A program made the translations under genes and the position numbers. Positions 17,834 through 26,829 of a stretch of DNA of 51,368 nucleotides are shown piece by piece. The notes beneath the pieces were generated by a model that saw only the letters and a program-made list of their open reading frames with translations, did not search any database and was not told the DNA's origin. This DNA comes from Ignavibacteriales bacterium (GTDB lineage Bacteria > Bacteroidota > Ignavibacteria > UBA10030), in assembly GCA_026390595.1 (NCBI GenBank), contig JAPLFQ010000026.1:1-51368 (forward strand). Reading direction: 5' to 3'. Position 1 is the stretch's first letter. Each line of letters opens with the position of its first letter.

Positions 17834-18439
17834 ATGACCTCTCAGCGAATCCTTCGCGGAGTGCTCGCTCTTGGCCTGGCAACGCTGGTGCAGTTCTTCG
17901 GCGCCGCTGCGCAGGTGAGCGGGCTAAGTGCCGCATTGGTACTCCGTTCTCAGGCGGCGGGTATTGCCGAAGAAAGCTATTCCGCTATGAACCCGTCGCG
18001 CAACACACTTGAAAGCCTGGGAGTTGCTGTTACCGGCGGAACTGCCCGTGCGCTTGTGGAGAACGCTTTTTTGGATCTGTTCGGACGGAAGGGAATCCGC
18101 ATATCGTTGCAGGGTTCCGAGGTGCGGGCAAAGAATCAGCTTCACGTGACTATACTTGATCAGAGCGTGCGCTATGCCGGCTTGGCAGATGGCCAGTACC
18201 GGCGCGAAATCCAGACTGCCATCGAGGCTCGACAAACGTCTAATGACACGGGGTCTGCGCAATACCTCGGGGTCTTCAAGCGACAGGTTGTCGACACGGT
18301 AGCTTTCCGGGAAGACGGAGGGGCGGTTGCTCTGATACAGGATACCGAGCGAACGCTTCTCGACAGGCTTCTTGGCCCCGTTCTCTTGATCGGAGGGGCT
18401 TTCTTGATCGTGTTCTTGTTCTTTACAGTGAGGAACTGA
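17834..18439 (+). CDS. Unknown exported protein with C-terminal membrane anchor
   Basis: 201 residues. An N-terminal signal sequence (about 1-27, ALGLATLVQFFGAAA) is followed by a soluble domain of about 145 residues and a C-terminal hydrophobic helix (about 178-197, LLGPVLLIGGAFLIVFLFF) ending in a short TVRN tail. The protein would sit in the inner membrane by its C-terminus facing the periplasm. I recognise no domain. It lies 2 bases before the CapA-like gene and probably shares its transcript and possibly an envelope role. Confidence 0.8.
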   Translation: MTSQRILRGVLALGLATLVQFFGAAAQVSGLSAALVLRSQAAGIAEESYSAMNPSRNTLESLGVAVTGGTARALVENAFLDLFGRKGIRISLQGSEVRAKNQLHVTILDQSVRYAGLADGQYRREIQTAIEARQTSNDTGSAQYLGVFKRQVVDTVAFREDGGAVALIQDTERTLLDRLLGPVLLIGGAFLIVFLFFTVRN

Positions 18440-18441
18440 AA

Positions 18442-19482
18442 TTGCGCGTGCGTTGCTTGATCGCTGTGCTGGTGCTCCTCTACTGCGAGGTTCTGCTGGC
18501 CCAGCCGGCGCTGAGTGAAAGGCCGGTTTCACTCCTCTTATTCGGTGATGTCAACCTGGGTCGTATGGTGGGCCAGGAATTGCTGAGAGGAGACACGCAG
18601 TACCCGTTTCGGTATGTGAAAGAGACGCTGTCTCGCGGTGATGTCGTGTTTGTTAATCTCGAAAGCCAGCTTTCGGATCAGAACGGCGAGACGCAGCACC
18701 CGAAGTACAATCTCATTTTTACGGGGCCTCCATCAGGTGCGGTCTCCCTTCGAATGGCAGGAGTCTCGGTTGTGTCCACTGCGAACAACCATGCGTTCGA
18801 CTACGGGATGAGGGCCTTGCGTGAGACGATGCTGCATCTTCGCGGTGCCGGCATCGAATGCACCGGGACCTCGTTCGATTCGATGGCGGGCGCAGTCCCC
18901 GCAATTGTGGAGAGAGGCGGTATTCGTATAGGATTCCTCGCGTACGCGGAATTCGTGAATCTCCAGGGGACGTGGGGTGGGCGAATCGCACTGTATGACA
19001 GCGCGCAGTGTCGGAGCGATATTGGGGGATTGCGGCAGAAGGCCGATGTGGTTGTCGTGAGCTATCACGGAGGTGTGGAATACAGCGACAGACCGTCATC
19101 GAAGCTTCGACGAAACCTGCAACTGCTGATCGACGGTGGCGCTGATATCGTCGTGGGACATCATCCCCACTATGTTCAGGGAGTCGAATCGTATCGTGGC
19201 AAGCTCATTTTCTATTCACTGGGTAATTTCGTGTTCTACCAGCCGCAACGGGAGTTAGCCGGGTTTGGGCTGGGAGTTGAAGTGACGATTGCTCGGAATG
19301 CCGGGAAGGCGACTGTTGGACGTGCCCGTCTGCTTGCTCTGCGTGCAGGGTTCCAGCCGTCATTCACTCTGACGGACGCGGAGGATGACTCGTTCTTCAA
19401 GCGGCTACAGAAACTCTCGCCTGCCAGTGTCAGCAGGAGCAATAAAATGTGGTTCGTAAACTTTGAAAACAATCATGACTGA
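18442..19482 (+). CDS. CapA-family (poly-gamma-glutamate synthesis-like) protein
   Basis: 346 residues with a signal peptide (1-20) and the metallophosphoesterase-like CapA fold: FGDVNLGRMVG (about 32-42), VNLESQLSD, STANNHAFDYG, YHGGVEYSD and GHHPHYVQGVE with FYSLGNFVF near the end. CapA/PgsA proteins are associated with poly-gamma-glutamate capsules, but most members outside Bacillus have no proven substrate and no capBC genes are nearby. Starts with TTG 2 bases after the upstream stop. Its 3' end overlaps the BamD-like gene. Confidence 0.88.
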   Translation: MRVRCLIAVLVLLYCEVLLAQPALSERPVSLLLFGDVNLGRMVGQELLRGDTQYPFRYVKETLSRGDVVFVNLESQLSDQNGETQHPKYNLIFTGPPSGAVSLRMAGVSVVSTANNHAFDYGMRALRETMLHLRGAGIECTGTSFDSMAGAVPAIVERGGIRIGFLAYAEFVNLQGTWGGRIALYDSAQCRSDIGGLRQKADVVVVSYHGGVEYSDRPSSKLRRNLQLLIDGGADIVVGHHPHYVQGVESYRGKLIFYSLGNFVFYQPQRELAGFGLGVEVTIARNAGKATVGRARLLALRAGFQPSFTLTDAEDDSFFKRLQKLSPASVSRSNKMWFVNFENNHD

Positions 19483-20299
19483 ACGGAAGACTATGATTCG
19501 CAGTGTCATTCTTACGACGATGGTTGGGTGTGCGCTGGTTCTTGCCGGTTGCGCAGCCACTCATGAAGCTGAGCAGCTCTCGGTTGAAAAACGATTTGAG
19601 CACGCAATGGCTCTGGTCAAGGACGAAAGCTACCTCGATGCATACGAGGAATTCCGAATCGTGACTCTGCAGTACCAGGGCAGTACGTTTGCCGATCAGG
19701 CGCAGTTCTTCATGGCTGAATGCCGGTACCGCCGGGAAGAATATGTGCTCGCAGCGTATGAATATGATGTGCTTGTGCGAACGATGCCCACGAGCAAGTA
19801 CGTCCCGCAGGCTCGCTTTCAACGCGCAATGTGCTACTATCGGTTGTCGCCGGCTTCGTACCTTGATCAGACTTACACGCGGCAGGCGGTGGATGAGTTT
19901 CAGTCCTTTATCGAATATCATCCTACAGACAGTCTCGTGACGCAGGCGGAAGCAAAAATATCGGAGCTGAACATGAAGTCAGCCCGAAAGGAATTCGAAA
20001 ACGGCATAACGTACATCCACATGGAATACTACAAGGCTGCCGTGACGTCGTTCGACCACGTGCTCGAAAAGTACCATGACACGCCGTACGCTGAACAGGC
20101 GCAATACAAGAAGGCCGAGGTCATGCTTATGCGCAACAAAGTCAGCGAGGCCAAGGCAGAGGTCGAGAAATTCCTGCTGAAGTATCCGAACAGCACGTTG
20201 AAGTCTGACGCACTCGATCTCCAGAAACGGATCTTGTCACGGCCTCCGCAAAAGCCCGCTGAGCCGCGCAAGAACCAGCCGGTTTCTTCGGAACGTTGA
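19475..20299 (+). CDS. bamD: BamD-like outer-membrane assembly lipoprotein
   Basis: BamD is a TPR lipoprotein of the BAM complex, which inserts beta-barrels into the outer membrane. The N-terminus carries a lipoprotein signal with lipobox LAGC, then repeats of the YfiO/BamD kind: 'ALVKDESYLDAYEEFRIVTLQYQGSTFADQAQFFMAECRY' region, 'YVPQARFQRAMCYYRLSP', 'YTRQAVDEFQSFIEYHPTDSLV' and 'SEAKAEVEKFLLKYPNSTL'. ATG at 19475 overlaps the capA stop (ATGACTGA); ATG 19493, closely preceded by GGAAGA, is an alternative. The signal works with either start. Strong match of architecture and length (274 residues). Confidence 0.88.
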   Translation: MTERKTMIRSVILTTMVGCALVLAGCAATHEAEQLSVEKRFEHAMALVKDESYLDAYEEFRIVTLQYQGSTFADQAQFFMAECRYRREEYVLAAYEYDVLVRTMPTSKYVPQARFQRAMCYYRLSPASYLDQTYTRQAVDEFQSFIEYHPTDSLVTQAEAKISELNMKSARKEFENGITYIHMEYYKAAVTSFDHVLEKYHDTPYAEQAQYKKAEVMLMRNKVSEAKAEVEKFLLKYPNSTLKSDALDLQKRILSRPPQKPAEPRKNQPVSSER

Positions 20300-20310
20300 G
20301 AGAGGAGCCA

Positions 20311-20790
20311 ATGCCCCACGCCCGGGTTCGCACGGTAAAAGAGTCACAGGTCCAAATGGTGCAGATGGTGCTGCCAACCGACACGAATCGGCTTGGCAAC
20401 CTGTTGGGCGGGCAACTCATGCACTGGATTGATATTGCGGCAGCTATCGCGGCTTCGCGACACACGAATCGTGTCTGTGTCACGGCGTCTGTGGACGAAC
20501 TGAATTTTCACCACCCGATACTTCAGGGAGATGTTGTGACCCTCGAAGCTTCTGTGAACCGAGTTTTCAAAACGTCTCTCGAAATAGGAGTCCACGTTTC
20601 GAAGGAAAACCTTCTGACGGGAGAGCGGCTGTTCACCAACACGGCTTACCTCACGTTCGTGGCCATCGACGAAAACGGCAGGCCGGTGCCCGCCCCGCCC
20701 GTTCGAGCGGTGACGAATGCAGAGAAGCGGAGGTACGCCGATGCTTCGAGAAGGCGGAAACTCAGATTACTCCATCGGAAGCAACGATAG
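20311..20790 (+). CDS. Acyl-CoA thioesterase, hotdog fold (YciA/BACH type)
   Basis: Hydrolyses acyl-CoA to free acid and CoA. 159 residues with one hotdog domain: 'VLPTDTNRLGNLLGGQLMHWIDIAAAIAA' region holds the family's catalytic Asp/Asn area, followed by 'VTASVDELNFHHPILQGDVV' and 'TAYLTFVAIDENGRPVP'. The C-terminus is basic (RRRKLRLLHRKQR). ATG 20311 is chosen because GAGAGGAG lies just upstream; a TTG at 20296 in the same frame is less likely. Chain-length preference not deducible. Confidence 0.92.
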   Translation: MPHARVRTVKESQVQMVQMVLPTDTNRLGNLLGGQLMHWIDIAAAIAASRHTNRVCVTASVDELNFHHPILQGDVVTLEASVNRVFKTSLEIGVHVSKENLLTGERLFTNTAYLTFVAIDENGRPVPAPPVRAVTNAEKRRYADASRRRKLRLLHRKQR

Positions 20791-20810
20791 GACCTAGCCT
20801 TGGTTGTACA

Positions 20811-23075
20811 ATGTTCCGCTCTACGTCGCAGAGGTGTCAGAGACTCGTGAGCAATCATTCAGACTCAAGCCATTATTCTTCCCACGTCGTTGCCGCCACC
20901 CTTGTTTCGTTTTGGCTCACGCTGTATCAGACCAGCGCACAATCGCGGGAGACGGCCTTCGGACAAGTACGTGTTGCCTCTGTTCCGGCGAAGGTCGATC
21001 GCTTCACGCTGAGCCACAAAACAAGCGAACCAGTGGCGTTCTACTGCTGGTCCTTCCATGGTGCGACGATTACATCAGCCTGGATTGATTCAAACGGGAC
21101 GCCTGGCCGCTGGCGAGAGCACTACCTCAAGACGCCTGTCGATGACTTCATGCTGCCGGATTTCCCTTTCGAGCACAAACAGGTCGGCGTGGGTGTGGAT
21201 AACGTCGCCCGTTCGCTTTCGTTCTACACGAACCTGTCCGCCGACACACTCACGGCAGTCTCAATACTCCAACTCCCACTGGCCCCTGACGGCATCGCGT
21301 TCGGAGATCTCAACGGTGACAGGAAGACGGATTTCGTTGCGTACGACAGGGACACGCCGGGTGCAATTCCATTTTTCGGATTCGGCAATGACAAATTCAA
21401 ACAGGGCAAAGCGCTTGCTCCGGACAACGCCATCGGCGGCCTCAAGCTCGTGCACCTGAACAATGACAGCCTTCTCGATATCGTGTTGTACGACTGGGTG
21501 CGGAGCGAACTTCATTTTCTGTACGGTGTCGGACAGGGGAAGTTCCTGGATCAGGCGAGTTATCCGGTGGAAGGCGAAGTCCGTGATTTCGCGGTGAGGC
21601 CTCTCACGCAGAATGGAAACCTGGATATTGTTCTTTCGTGCAGGCGTCCAGCCAAGCTCGAAATCCTTCAGGGGAATGGCCTTGGTGATTTCACAATGAG
21701 CCAGCGTATCAGCCTGGATGTGCCCTTCCTGGCGTTTGCTGTCGATGACGTCAATGGCGACGGATTCAGGGATATCGTTGGAATTGATGGCTCCTCTACA
21801 CTTCACGTGTACCTGAACGCGGGTGATAACACGTTCGATGAACACCTCGATTTCGCCTGCGGCAGGGATGTCACCCAATTTGCACTTTACTCTGCAGGAA
21901 GGCGCGGACTATCGGGCGTTGCGATGCTCGACAGAGGTTCACAGCACGTCGTCACGATTGCCAACGCTCAGCAGGCTGCTCAGATCAGGGATTCGGTTGA
22001 CATCTCCACAGGATCGAAACCGAGGGGCGTTTCTGTGGCAGACATGAACGGCGATGGATTTTCTGACGTCGCAGTCGTAACCGGAGGGAGCAACTCCATC
22101 GCATTCTATTTCAACGGTAGGGGGGGGCTCTATGGACAATTGAGTTACGCCCTCCCGGCAAATGCACACGATGTTGTGTTTCATTCACTTGTTGACTCAA
22201 CCGCCCGTTTGTTGATATCATATCCGAATTCGCGGCAAATGTCTCTCTTCTCCCTGGATGAGAAAGAACGTACATCCACCAACGCAACGATTAGCACAGA
22301 ACGCGCTGTCGAGTTGCTGTATTGGAACGGTCTTCGGAAACCGGTGATTGATTTCTATACCTTCAGTCCTCCCGCAGGGAACATTCCTGCCTCGATGACG
22401 CTCTTCCAGGAAATCGGGTCTCATCAATTCATCGAGCAGAGCTTTCGGTTGCTGCCCACGAGTACCCTGCTGGGAGCAGGCGTGGGGAACATCAACTCCG
22501 ATCAGCGGCCAGACGTTGCGTATGTCTATCGTAACAACGTCACGGGGAAGCATGAACTTGCCGTGTCGCTGGCTGACAGTTTGTTCACGTATAAGCAAAA
22601 GACGTTTTCACTCGAGCTTGCGGACAAGAGCATAGGACGAAGTCACGTTTGGATAATAGATCCGGCCTGGAAGGGTCATCCGGACATCTTTCTCCTCAGC
22701 GTTGGGTCGACGCCTCTGCTTGAGAGGCTTCGCTGGTTGAAAGAAAGCGCATTCGGACGCCCCGATACTCTTGCGAAAGATCTCCGCATCGAAGATGCCG
22801 CTCAGTTGAAGTTCGTGGATGTCGACGGAGATGGAATCATCGACATCGTCGTCAACGATCAGGACAAGGGCGAGATTGGCTGGATGAGGGCCCGTGGACA
22901 ATCGTTCGATCCTTTTCGAAGGCTCTGCTCTGTGCCTGTGAGGAGCCACTTCGCGTTGGGGGATCTCAACGGCGATGGGATCCCAGACCTCGCTTTAACG
23001 TTGTCTGATTTGGGTATGCTCCGTATTTATGACGGCAAAACACTGGTCAGGAAGAGTCTTGAGAAAAGTCGTTAA
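20811..23075 (+). CDS. Exported FG-GAP/VCBS repeat protein
   Basis: 754 residues with an N-terminal hydrophobic export signal (about 25-45, preceded by an unusually long polar start) and at least seven calcium-loop repeats of the form D-x-N-x-D-x-x-x-D: GDLNGDRKTDF (about residue 164), HLNNDSLLDI, DVNGDGFRDI, DMNGDGFSDV, NINSDQRPDV, DVDGDGIIDI and DLNGDGIPDL (about 720). These build integrin-like beta-propellers. The protein is probably secreted or surface bound; I see no sorting domain at its C-terminus. It overlaps or abuts the protease gene downstream, implying joint expression. Binding partner unknown. Confidence 0.88.
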   Translation: MFRSTSQRCQRLVSNHSDSSHYSSHVVAATLVSFWLTLYQTSAQSRETAFGQVRVASVPAKVDRFTLSHKTSEPVAFYCWSFHGATITSAWIDSNGTPGRWREHYLKTPVDDFMLPDFPFEHKQVGVGVDNVARSLSFYTNLSADTLTAVSILQLPLAPDGIAFGDLNGDRKTDFVAYDRDTPGAIPFFGFGNDKFKQGKALAPDNAIGGLKLVHLNNDSLLDIVLYDWVRSELHFLYGVGQGKFLDQASYPVEGEVRDFAVRPLTQNGNLDIVLSCRRPAKLEILQGNGLGDFTMSQRISLDVPFLAFAVDDVNGDGFRDIVGIDGSSTLHVYLNAGDNTFDEHLDFACGRDVTQFALYSAGRRGLSGVAMLDRGSQHVVTIANAQQAAQIRDSVDISTGSKPRGVSVADMNGDGFSDVAVVTGGSNSIAFYFNGRGGLYGQLSYALPANAHDVVFHSLVDSTARLLISYPNSRQMSLFSLDEKERTSTNATISTERAVELLYWNGLRKPVIDFYTFSPPAGNIPASMTLFQEIGSHQFIEQSFRLLPTSTLLGAGVGNINSDQRPDVAYVYRNNVTGKHELAVSLADSLFTYKQKTFSLELADKSIGRSHVWIIDPAWKGHPDIFLLSVGSTPLLERLRWLKESAFGRPDTLAKDLRIEDAAQLKFVDVDGDGIIDIVVNDQDKGEIGWMRARGQSFDPFRRLCSVPVRSHFALGDLNGDGIPDLALTLSDLGMLRIYDGKTLVRKSLEKSR

Positions 23076-24756
23076 TTCCATAGGCGTGGCGCTCCTGTCT
23101 GCTTTCTTCGCGGGGTACCTCCATTCCCAGCAACTCCCGCAATCCGTGCGCTCCGCGAGGAACATCGGAGAGATTCTTGGGATGACCGAGGAAGAAACGG
23201 GAAAATGCGGTACAAGCGCTATTCTCCGTGCTCAGAGCGTCTGGAATCACCTGTCTGTTGAGACAAGGAACAAAGTTCTGCACGTGTCCCAACGGGTGGA
23301 AAGGCAGAAAAGCCGCCTCAGCCCGACTGGAAGATTTCGTATCCACTACGACACGACCGGATTCGACGCACCAGCTCTCATAACGGCTGGAGCGAACGGA
23401 CAACGAGTTCCCGATACTGTCGAGCGATATGTCGACTCTGTGGCATACTATTTCGATTATGCCTGGAAACTGGAAATTGATACCCTTCGATATGCGTCGC
23501 CACCCGGCGATGGAGTGCAAGGAGGAGGTCCGGAGTACGACGTGTATATACAGGATTATGGCTCCGGCACATTCGGGTCAACGGAATGGTCGCAAAGTGA
23601 CATTGTCGAAAATGGTTCGAGGCAGCGATACACAACGTATACGCTGATTGAGAACGACTTCCTTGGATACAGAACTCCCGGCATCGACGGGCTTCGAATC
23701 ACCGCGGCTCACGAGTTCTTTCATGCGATACAAGTGGGAAGCTACGGGATTTGGACGACTGTTCCTGATATGGACAGATGGTTCCTCGAACTTTCTGCGG
23801 TATGGATGGAAAAGGTCTCTTCCCCCGGCGTTCACGATTACTGGTTTGACGCTCCAAACTACTTCCAGAGGTTTAGAGGCGCATTGAATCAATCACTTCC
23901 GCTCAATAGCTCTCTCTATGGCGGCTATGAACGCGCCGTGTGGGCGTTCTTCCTCGAACAGCGGTTTGGCAGGAAAGTCATGAATGATCTCTGGATCGGC
24001 ATCAAATCGGCCCCTCCGATTGCAAGCATGGCGGCCGTGCTGCCGACATACGGCACTTCGCTGGAGTCGGAATTCGCTCTTTTCAGTTCGTGGAATTACT
24101 TCACATCCGACAGGGCGAACACATCCAAGTACTATGTCGAAGGGAACCGGTATCCCAGGGTTACGCCGAATGTCACCACCACCTTCACGGGGCTGACGGC
24201 TTCGATCTCGAGCGCTGCTCCTCCGCTGTCAACGCAGTTTTACGAGATCGTGCTTACGTCCGACACGATTACGGCGATCATCGCCAATGTGGATGTGAAA
24301 GGGGCGCAGGATCTGAACGCCTCGAAATCAAATCTTCAGATTAACCTGAGTGCCACGGACCTGAAACCACCATACCAGAAGGTTGCGAGGGGATTGGGAC
24401 TCACATTTACGGCGGGCGATCCGAAAATGTGGAGAACGCAGTACATGCTCGCCTCGACAAGAGGAAATGCGAATACGGCTCCGGATCCATCCCCGAATCC
24501 CGTGCGGCTGGCTCAGGATTCGAAGCTGGTTCTCCCGGTGCAGGGTGCGACGCAGAATCAGGCAGAGGTCTTTCTGATGAACGGAGCAGTTGAGCTCGTG
24601 TTCACCCGGCAATACGCCGTCAAGCAGCTATTTGGAAACTCCTACATCGAATTGCCGACAGCAGACCTCCGCAGCTCGGTTTCATCAGGCGTGTATTTCG
24701 TTATGGTGAGATGCGGTGATCAGGAATTCAAGTGGAAGGTCGCGATCATACAATGA
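23059..24756 (+). CDS. Secreted HExxH metalloprotease-like protein with a T9SS-like C-terminal domain
   Basis: 565 residues: a signal peptide (1-25, VALLSAFFAGYLHSQ), a catalytic region with HEFFH (218-222) inside 'RITAAHEFFHAIQVG', and a last domain (about 480-565) with the pattern of type IX secretion sorting domains: 'PSPNP' start, 'AEVFLMNGAVELVF', 'SSGVYFVMVRCGDQEFKWKVAI'. The catalytic region looks like the MXAN_6640-type putative metalloproteases. TTG 23059 is favoured as start because AGGAAGAG lies 4 bases upstream; an ATG at 23029 would overlap the previous gene more and spoil the signal. The stop overlaps the ccmA ATG (ATGA). Confidence 0.85.
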   Translation: MRKVVNSIGVALLSAFFAGYLHSQQLPQSVRSARNIGEILGMTEEETGKCGTSAILRAQSVWNHLSVETRNKVLHVSQRVERQKSRLSPTGRFRIHYDTTGFDAPALITAGANGQRVPDTVERYVDSVAYYFDYAWKLEIDTLRYASPPGDGVQGGGPEYDVYIQDYGSGTFGSTEWSQSDIVENGSRQRYTTYTLIENDFLGYRTPGIDGLRITAAHEFFHAIQVGSYGIWTTVPDMDRWFLELSAVWMEKVSSPGVHDYWFDAPNYFQRFRGALNQSLPLNSSLYGGYERAVWAFFLEQRFGRKVMNDLWIGIKSAPPIASMAAVLPTYGTSLESEFALFSSWNYFTSDRANTSKYYVEGNRYPRVTPNVTTTFTGLTASISSAAPPLSTQFYEIVLTSDTITAIIANVDVKGAQDLNASKSNLQINLSATDLKPPYQKVARGLGLTFTAGDPKMWRTQYMLASTRGNANTAPDPSPNPVRLAQDSKLVLPVQGATQNQAEVFLMNGAVELVFTRQYAVKQLFGNSYIELPTADLRSSVSSGVYFVMVRCGDQEFKWKVAIIQ

Positions 24757-25394
24757 GCTCGATGACACTGACGCTGTCGGATGTTTCAAAGGAATTCAAC
24801 CGGCGCTCGATCTTTCGCGATGTCTCCTTCACGTTGGGTAGGAGCGATTCTCTTGCGATCACTGGCCGCAATGGATCGGGGAAATCGACTCTCGTAAAAC
24901 TTCTTTGCGGGCTGCTGTCCCCGACGAAGGGAACGATCGCGTATACGCTGGATGGGAAGTCAATCGAACACGACAATGTAAGAAACCACATCGGGTTGGT
25001 GAGTCCGTATCTGCAGTTGTATGATGAGTTCACCGGGTGGGAAAACCTCGAATTGCTTTCGAAGATACGATCGGACCGTGTTCTGGAAAAGGGAAGAATT
25101 GAAGAAGTGCTGCAGGACGTGGGATTGTGGGAACGGAAGGACGATTTTCTGCGCACCTATTCGTCTGGAATGCGGCAACGACTCAAGTACGCATTTGCCC
25201 TGATCCATAAACCTGACATTCTTGTGTTGGATGAGCCTACATCGAATCTGGATTCGGACGGAATAGAAATGGTCAAGCGAAGGGCAATGGATCAAAAAAA
25301 AGACTCCATCCTCATCGTGGCGACCAATGATGCTGAGGAAGTGACGTGGTGCGAGAAGAGTATTTCTTTGGGAATGAGCAATCCCCGGAGGTGA
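24753..25394 (+). CDS. ccmA: Heme exporter ATP-binding protein CcmA
   Basis: ABC ATPase of the CcmABCD complex that releases heme-loaded CcmE in cytochrome c maturation system I. 213 residues from ATG 24753, which overlaps the protease stop. Walker A GRNGSGKST (38-46), signature YSSGMRQRLKYA, Walker B ILVLDEPTSNLD and a switch-region 'VATNDAEE' (an Asn in place of the usual H-loop His: ATNDAEE). The family normally shows 'ATH'. Gene order ccmA-B-C-D-E-F makes the identity clear. Confidence 0.92.
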   Translation: MSSMTLTLSDVSKEFNRRSIFRDVSFTLGRSDSLAITGRNGSGKSTLVKLLCGLLSPTKGTIAYTLDGKSIEHDNVRNHIGLVSPYLQLYDEFTGWENLELLSKIRSDRVLEKGRIEEVLQDVGLWERKDDFLRTYSSGMRQRLKYAFALIHKPDILVLDEPTSNLDSDGIEMVKRRAMDQKKDSILIVATNDAEEVTWCEKSISLGMSNPRR

Positions 25395-25399
25395 ATCGC

Positions 25400-25428
25400 T
25401 TGCCATTAGCAATGATCTTTCTTATTTT
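25400..25428 (+). promoter_or_regulatory. Possible internal promoter before ccmB
   Basis: In the 40-base ccmA-ccmB gap, TTGCCA (25400-25405) and TATTTT (25423-25428) are 17 bases apart. The start would fall on or near the ccmB ATG, and ccmB has no visible Shine-Dalgarno sequence, so a leaderless transcript is conceivable. Weak evidence. Confidence 0.25.
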
Positions 25429-25434
25429 TGACAA

Positions 25435-26115
25435 ATGGGTATGAGAGCAATATCGAGTACACTGGCCCTGATCAGAAAGGATGTGCATTCTGAGTTACGG
25501 ACGCGTTATGCGCTGAATGCTCTCCTTATGTTTGTGGTGACCGCAGTGTCGACGATAGTTTTCGCACTCCGCTCTGATCAACCGACCTCAAGCGTCCTTT
25601 CGGGACTGTACTGGGTCGTGGTTTTCTTCACCGCGATGTCCGGGCTTTCACGAACGTTCGTCAGCGAGGAAGAGCGAGGGACGACGATGACCCTGCAACT
25701 CGTCGCTACGCCGTCGACTGTCTACTTCGCGAAACTCCTTTTCAACACGGCGCTGACTCTTTCGCTTACGGTTGCGGTCACAATACTCTATATGACCGTA
25801 TTTTCGAACGCTTTCGTGATCAAAACATTGTCGATCTTTGTCGGGACGGTGGTGCTCGGGAGCCTGGGTTTTGCATCCGCATCGACAATTATCGCTGCCA
25901 TCGTCGCAAAGGCGAATACGAGGGGAACGCTGTACCCTGTTTTGTCGTTTCCTATTCTGATTGTACTCCTGATGACTGTCATGGAGGCGACGACGAAATC
26001 CCTCGACGGGCAAGAATTGAGCACTGCACTCGGAGATTTCCAGATCCTTATCGGCTATATCCTGGCGATGACCGGTGGATCGTACCTGCTTTTCGACTAC
26101 GTTTGGAAGGATTGA
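25435..26115 (+). CDS. ccmB: Heme exporter membrane protein CcmB
   Basis: 226-residue integral membrane subunit of the CcmABCD transporter-like complex. Six hydrophobic segments are visible (about 26-44, 50-70, 96-118, 125-152, 157-180, 200-222). The cytoplasmic loop 'RTFVSEEERGTTMTLQLVATPSTVYFAK' is the family's typical contact site for CcmA. No Shine-Dalgarno sequence precedes ATG 25435; ATG 25441 is an alternative two codons downstream. ccmC follows 1 base later. Confidence 0.9.
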   Translation: MGMRAISSTLALIRKDVHSELRTRYALNALLMFVVTAVSTIVFALRSDQPTSSVLSGLYWVVVFFTAMSGLSRTFVSEEERGTTMTLQLVATPSTVYFAKLLFNTALTLSLTVAVTILYMTVFSNAFVIKTLSIFVGTVVLGSLGFASASTIIAAIVAKANTRGTLYPVLSFPILIVLLMTVMEATTKSLDGQELSTALGDFQILIGYILAMTGGSYLLFDYVWKD

Positions 26116-26116
26116 T

Positions 26117-26821
26117 ATGAAATTCGCGAAGTACGGCTCGATATTCCTGATCACGTTCGTCCTGATCGCGGGACTCGCAATTCCGCTCTCGCCGACGCCC
26201 CAGGGATGGCTGGAGTTTCCTCGTATCCCGGGTCTCGAGGAGAAAGCGCGCAACATTCTGTATCACGTTCCGATCGCCTGGACCACGGTGGTTGCCTTCC
26301 TGGTCGGGACGTACTACGGTTTTCGGTATTTGAAAACCAAGAATATGGAATACGACATCATTTCAGTTTCCTCTGCCGGTTTGGGATTCCTATTCTGTTT
26401 TCTCGCGACTGTGACTGGCGCGATCTGGGCCAAATTCAATTGGGGATCGTTCTGGAACTGGGATCCCCGCGAAACGTCAATATTCGTCCTCTTGCTCATC
26501 TATGGAGCATATTTCGCCCTCCGTTCTGCGCTGGAGACTGATGAAAAACGGGCGACGCTGTCGGCTGTCTATTCCATTATCGCAGGTATCACGGTCCCCT
26601 TCTTCATTTTTGTTATGCCTCGGATCATGAGCGGCTTGCACCCTGGCGCAAAGGGTGATCCGGACGGGTCAGGTCCGGTTGTCCAGTTGAAGATGTCGCC
26701 GAATATGCTCGTGATCTTTCTGCTTGGCTTGCTTGGATTTACTCTTTTCTATATCTGGCTTCTCAATGTGCGGGTCAGGATTGCAAAACTGGAACATGAA
26801 CGTTCTTCTCATCAGTCGTGA
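26117..26821 (+). CDS. ccmC: Heme handling protein CcmC
   Basis: Presents heme to CcmE. 234 residues with six membrane helices and the heme-binding tryptophan-rich WWD-like motif 'WGSFWNWDPRETS' (about 110-122) in a periplasmic loop. Histidines flanking it (YHVPIAW near 50 and a later His in 'SGLHPGA') are the expected axial ligands. ATG 26117 follows the ccmB stop by one base. Confidence 0.93.
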   Translation: MKFAKYGSIFLITFVLIAGLAIPLSPTPQGWLEFPRIPGLEEKARNILYHVPIAWTTVVAFLVGTYYGFRYLKTKNMEYDIISVSSAGLGFLFCFLATVTGAIWAKFNWGSFWNWDPRETSIFVLLLIYGAYFALRSALETDEKRATLSAVYSIIAGITVPFFIFVMPRIMSGLHPGAKGDPDGSGPVVQLKMSPNMLVIFLLGLLGFTLFYIWLLNVRVRIAKLEHERSSHQS

Positions 26822-26829
26822 GGATTGCT

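Noticed and set aside
18442-19482. Capsule (poly-gamma-glutamate) synthesis locus
   Set aside because: Only a CapA-like gene is present; capB and capC are missing, so a capsule role is not supported.
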